From assembly GCA_964485635.1 (NCBI GenBank), contig CAZAJS010000018.1:1-18668 (forward strand): a stretch of 18,668 bases of DNA. The letters are read 5' to 3'. Below the pieces are notes generated by a model, which was not told the origin of the DNA, did not search any database, and saw nothing but the letters and a program-made list of their open reading frames with translations. The position numbers were made by a program, and so were the translations under genes. Every line of letters starts with the position of its first letter. Position 1 is the stretch's first letter. Positions 14,900 through 18,668 of the stretch are shown piece after piece. This DNA is from CAZAJS01 sp964485635 (lineage in GTDB: Bacteria > Pseudomonadota > Gammaproteobacteria > Francisellales > Francisellaceae).

Positions 14900-17458
14900 A
14901 TGACAGATAAAGTCGCGAATGAAATTGTACCAGTGAATATTGAAAAAGAGCTTAGGCAGTCCTATTTAGATTATGCCATGAGTGTGATTGTTGGAAGAGC
15001 TTTGCCAGATGTTCGTGATGGTTTAAAGCCTGTCCATCGTCGTGTCTTATATGCAATGAAAGTGCTAGGGAATGACTATAATAAACCCTATAAAAAATCA
15101 GCTCGTGTAGTCGGTGATGTGATTGGTAAATACCATCCACATGGCGATAGTGCCGTTTATGATACGATTGTTCGGATGGCGCAAGACTTTTCAATGCGTT
15201 ATATGCTTGTTGATGGGCAAGGAAACTTTGGCTCTGTGGACGGAGATTCAGCAGCCGCAATGCGTTATACGGAAGTGCGTATGGCTAAAATTGCCCATGC
15301 ATTGTTACAGGATATTGACAAAGAAACAGTGGATTTTTCACCGAATTATGATGAAACAGAATGGATCCCTGATGTCTTACCAACACGGATTCCAAACTTA
15401 TTAGTCAATGGGTCATCAGGTATTGCGGTAGGGATGGCAACGAATATTCCGCCACATAACTTACGCGAAGTAATTGATGGTGTGATTGCATTGATGTATC
15501 ACCCAGAAATGTCCATTGAAGCGTTAATGGAATATATTCCGGGACCTGATTTCCCAACAGCAGCCTATATCAATGGTAAAGCTGGCATTATTGATGCTTA
15601 TAAAACTGGGAAAGGGCGTGTTGTGATGCGTGCTAAAACGCGCATTGAAACGACAAAAAATGGCAACAAACAACAAATTATTGTCAGCCAGCTGCCTTAT
15701 CAAGTCAATAAAGCGAAATTGGTTGAAAAAATTGCCGAGCTTGTTAAAGATAAAAAAATTGAAGGAATTGCAGAGCTACGAGATGAATCTGATAAAGAGG
15801 GCATCCGGATTGTCATTGATGTAAAACGGGGTGACTCAGCAGAAGTTCTATTAAATAATTTATATGCACAAACGCAGTTACAATTGAGTTTTGGTGTCAA
15901 CATGGTGGCCTTAGTCAAAGGGCAACCGAAACTACTTAATTTAAAAGAAATTCTTGATTTATTTATTCGGCATCGGAAAGAAGTTGTCATACGCCGAACC
16001 ATTTTTGAGCTTAAAAAAGCACGGGCGCGTGCTCATATTCTTGAAGGGTTAGCTGTTGCCTTGTCAAATATTGACCGCATGATCGAGATCATTCGTGGCT
16101 CATCTACGCCAAGTGAAGCAAAAGAAAAGTTATTAGCAATCGCTTGGGAAGGTCAGTTAGTTGAGCAAATGGTCCAAGGGATCGATCAACAAATGTACCG
16201 AGTCGCTGATTTGCCAGCACACTATGGCTTGCATGAACAAGGTTATTGGTTATCACCGAAACAAGCGGATGCTATTTTAGAGTTGCGATTACACCGTTTA
16301 ACCGCACTTGAACAGGATAAAATTTTAGAAGAATTTAAGCAGTTAATTGTGACGATTGAAGACTTGATTCGTATTTTAAAAGATCGTGATTATTTATTAA
16401 CTGTCATTTGTGATGAATTAAAAGCGATTCAAGATCAGTTTGGTGATACACGACGTTCAGAAATTATTGCATCTCAAGTCGATGTGGATGATGAAGACTT
16501 AATTGAACGTGAACAAATGGTTGTGACTTTTTCTTACGGAGGTTATATCAAATCACAGCCGGTGTCTGATTATAATGCACAAAGACGTGGTGGTCGTGGT
16601 AAATCTGCTACACAAATCAAATCAGAAGATTTTGTTTACTCATTATCTGTTGCCTCAACTCATGACACGATGTTGTATTTTTCAACATTTGGGAAAGTCT
16701 ATTGGAATAAAGTCTATCGATTACCACAAGCAGGCCGTAATGCACGTGGAAAGCCGATTAATAATTTATTGCCATTAGCTGATGGAGAGAAAATTACCGC
16801 AATGTTGCCGGTGGATTTAAAAGAACAGTTAACTGATAATGTCTTTATGGCAACGAAGTTCGGTCGAGTCAAGAAGGTAGCATTAGAACAATTTTCAAGA
16901 CCACGTCGGGATGGGATTTATGCCATCACGTTAGATCAGGCAGATGAATTATTACATGTTGTATTAACCAACGGCGATCAAGAAATTATGCTATTTTCTG
17001 ACAGTGGTAAAGCCATCCGTTTTCACGAGTCGGAAGTTCGTTTGATGGGACGTACAGCGCAAGGTGTCAGAGGTATGCGCTTAACAGAACAACAACAATT
17101 AGTCGCATTGCTAAACCCACCATCAGAACAACATATGGTGATGAATGTTTCAGCTAAAGGGTATGGGAAACGCACACCAGTTAGTGCCTATCGTAAGACA
17201 GCGCGTGGCTCATTAGGTGTTATGGCTATGACCACGACTGAACGCACAGGCCCTATTGTATCAGCTGTCATTGCTCAACCACAAGATGATGCCATGATCA
17301 TGACGGATCAAGGAACCCTTGTACGGTTTGCCGTATCTGAAGTTAGAGAAACAGGACGAACAGCACAAGGGGTGAAATTGATCAATCGTCAAAAAGATGA
17401 AAAAGTTGTTGCCTTGCAAGTAATTACTTATACAGATGACCAAGTGACGCAAGAGTAG
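14900..17458 (+). CDS. gyrA: DNA gyrase subunit A
   Basis: Breakage-reunion subunit of the type II topoisomerase that adds negative supercoils, acting as A2B2 with GyrB. The catalytic Tyr123 in AAMRYTE corresponds to E. coli Tyr122. The quinolone-determining region is wild type: HGDSAVYD with Ser84 and Asp88 (E. coli Ser83, Asp87). The C-terminal wrapping domain has the GyrA box QRRGGRG (561-567), which distinguishes gyrase from topoisomerase IV ParC, and later blades repeat the GRTAQGV motif. At 852 residues it is about 23 shorter than E. coli GyrA, mainly because the long acidic C-terminal tail is reduced to a short end with DDQVTQE. It has its own promoter and is followed closely by dxr. 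Confidence 0.98.
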   Translation: MTDKVANEIVPVNIEKELRQSYLDYAMSVIVGRALPDVRDGLKPVHRRVLYAMKVLGNDYNKPYKKSARVVGDVIGKYHPHGDSAVYDTIVRMAQDFSMRYMLVDGQGNFGSVDGDSAAAMRYTEVRMAKIAHALLQDIDKETVDFSPNYDETEWIPDVLPTRIPNLLVNGSSGIAVGMATNIPPHNLREVIDGVIALMYHPEMSIEALMEYIPGPDFPTAAYINGKAGIIDAYKTGKGRVVMRAKTRIETTKNGNKQQIIVSQLPYQVNKAKLVEKIAELVKDKKIEGIAELRDESDKEGIRIVIDVKRGDSAEVLLNNLYAQTQLQLSFGVNMVALVKGQPKLLNLKEILDLFIRHRKEVVIRRTIFELKKARARAHILEGLAVALSNIDRMIEIIRGSSTPSEAKEKLLAIAWEGQLVEQMVQGIDQQMYRVADLPAHYGLHEQGYWLSPKQADAILELRLHRLTALEQDKILEEFKQLIVTIEDLIRILKDRDYLLTVICDELKAIQDQFGDTRRSEIIASQVDVDDEDLIEREQMVVTFSYGGYIKSQPVSDYNAQRRGGRGKSATQIKSEDFVYSLSVASTHDTMLYFSTFGKVYWNKVYRLPQAGRNARGKPINNLLPLADGEKITAMLPVDLKEQLTDNVFMATKFGRVKKVALEQFSRPRRDGIYAITLDQADELLHVVLTNGDQEIMLFSDSGKAIRFHESEVRLMGRTAQGVRGMRLTEQQQLVALLNPPSEQHMVMNVSAKGYGKRTPVSAYRKTARGSLGVMAMTTTERTGPIVSAVIAQPQDDAMIMTDQGTLVRFAVSEVRETGRTAQGVKLINRQKDEKVVALQVITYTDDQVTQE

Positions 17459-17473
17459 TAGGGAGTGTTGTTC

Positions 17474-18646
17474 ATGGCTAAGCAAACATTAACCATTTTA
17501 GGTGCTACAGGGTCAATTGGTCAAAGTACTTTGTCCATTGTCAGAGCTCACCCAAATGATTTTGATATTTATGCATTAACTGGCTATCAAAATATCAAGA
17601 AATTGTATGAACAATGTATTGAATTTCAGCCGAAAATTGCCGTTGTGGCCAGTCAAGATGCTGCGATAACATTGCAAGATCAACTTGATCAAGCAGGTGT
17701 TACAACGAAAGTTCAATTTGGGCAGCAAGCCTTATGTGATGTTGCTTCAGCGCATTGTGTTGAGAGTGTTATGGCTGCCATTGTAGGGATTGCAGGTCTG
17801 GAACCAACGATGGCAGCAGTCATGGCAGGTAAACGCATTTTATTGGCAAATAAAGAAGCATTAGTGACTGCCGGTGAGATTTTTATGAAGGCAGTTGAAC
17901 AATATGGTGCTACATTGTTGCCAGTTGATAGTGAACATAATGCCATTTTTCAATGTTTAGATGTATCTGACAATCTTAAAAAACATCATTTAGAAAAAAT
18001 TGTATTAACCGCCTCAGGCGGTCCATTTCGAACATTGTCATTGACAGAATTAACGAATGTAACACCCGATCAAGCATGTCAACATCCTAACTGGGATATG
18101 GGCGCAAAAATCTCAGTAGATTCTGCGACAATGGTTAATAAAGCCTTAGAAGTGGTTGAAGCTGCGTGGTTATTTAAATTAGCGGTTGAAAAAATTGATG
18201 TATTAATTCATCCACAAAGTATTATTCATAGTTTTGTCCATTATCAAGATGGAAGTTGGTTGGCACAATTAGGGGTTCCAGATATGGAAACACCTATTAG
18301 TTATGCACTATATTACCCAAATCGTGCGAAACTTGATTTGCCGTCATTAGATTTAACAGCACAAGATTTAACATTTGAGCCAGTAGATTTACAGCGTTTT
18401 AAAGCGTTAGAATTAGTCTTTAATTTGCTTCGAAATCATGATTATGGCGGATTAGTTGTCTTTAATGCGGCGAATGAAGTGTTTGTTGAGCAGTTTTTAG
18501 CAGGAAACATTCGGTTTACTGATATTACTGACAAGCTAGAAATGATTTTATCGCAAATCACTGTGGAAAAACCGCAGACAATTGCTGACGTTATTGCGCT
18601 TGATTCTCAAACGCGTCAAATGATACAGGCAGATACATATAATTAA
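17474..18646 (+). CDS. dxr: 1-deoxy-D-xylulose 5-phosphate reductoisomerase
   Basis: NADPH- and metal-dependent enzyme making 2-C-methyl-D-erythritol 4-phosphate, the committed step of the non-mevalonate isoprenoid pathway and target of fosmidomycin. The 390 residues are close to E. coli Dxr (398). The NADPH motif GATGSIG is at 10-16, and NKEALV follows in the cofactor region. Metal ligands Asp152 and Glu154 in VDSEHN and Glu226 in the VNKALEVVEA segment match E. coli Asp150, Glu152 and Glu231. ASGGPF and the catalytic-lid region LGVPDMETPISYAL are present. Start 17474 is chosen because AGGGAG (17460-17465) lies eight bases upstream; the GTG at 17465 falls within that site. It lies 15 bp after the gyrA stop, so the two are probably co-transcribed. 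The last 22 bases of the window after it show nothing. Confidence 0.97.
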   Translation: MAKQTLTILGATGSIGQSTLSIVRAHPNDFDIYALTGYQNIKKLYEQCIEFQPKIAVVASQDAAITLQDQLDQAGVTTKVQFGQQALCDVASAHCVESVMAAIVGIAGLEPTMAAVMAGKRILLANKEALVTAGEIFMKAVEQYGATLLPVDSEHNAIFQCLDVSDNLKKHHLEKIVLTASGGPFRTLSLTELTNVTPDQACQHPNWDMGAKISVDSATMVNKALEVVEAAWLFKLAVEKIDVLIHPQSIIHSFVHYQDGSWLAQLGVPDMETPISYALYYPNRAKLDLPSLDLTAQDLTFEPVDLQRFKALELVFNLLRNHDYGGLVVFNAANEVFVEQFLAGNIRFTDITDKLEMILSQITVEKPQTIADVIALDSQTRQMIQADTYN

Positions 18647-18668
18647 TTTGTGCTAATGTTAACAAAAA

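Noticed and set aside
15128..15165. Quinolone-resistance substitutions in gyrA
   Set aside because: Ser84 and Asp88 (E. coli Ser83, Asp87) are the sensitive forms.

Overview
The window is a stretch of chromosome from a low-GC gammaproteobacterium. This is inferred from the E. coli-type homodimeric PDH E1 (AceE), the AceE-AceF-Lpd operon with lipoyl-type E2, the short 4.5S SRP RNA with the usual gammaproteobacterial core, and close residue-by-residue agreement of GroEL, PriA, GyrA, Ung and Dxr with E. coli. The AT-rich third positions and intergenic DNA, the gyrA-dxr adjacency and the chitin-type LPMO would fit a Francisella/Fastidiosibacteraceae-like lineage. That placement is a low-confidence inference and was not tested by any search.

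Layout. 1-1523: 3' part of groEL, closed by a strong hairpin terminator (1573-1601). 1738-5132: three same-strand genes for exported proteins. They are a multidomain AA10 lytic polysaccharide monooxygenase related to GbpA, an unrecognised lipoprotein, and a DsbA-like thioredoxin-fold protein whose CxxC is degenerate. 5260-7452: priA on the minus strand, convergent with that cluster. About 7492-7593: ffs (4.5S RNA), minus strand, just upstream of priA. 7802-14143: aceE-aceF-lpd followed at once by a small membrane-anchored Sel1/TPR-like protein. 14164-14817: ung, closely following. 14900-17458: gyrA behind a perfect extended -10 promoter. 17474-18646: dxr, 15 bp after gyrA and probably co-transcribed.

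How the genes work together. Most of the window is housekeeping: protein folding (GroEL), replication restart (PriA), protein targeting (SRP RNA), pyruvate to acetyl-CoA (AceE/F/Lpd), uracil repair (Ung), supercoiling (GyrA) and isoprenoid synthesis (Dxr). The only accessory-looking part is 1738-5132. There a secreted copper enzyme for crystalline polysaccharide (probably chitin) sits with an outer-membrane-type lipoprotein and a redox-fold protein that may have lost its redox motif. This is the best candidate for something not yet described, but the functional link between the three genes is inferred from proximity only. No mobile elements, CRISPR arrays or tRNA genes were seen.
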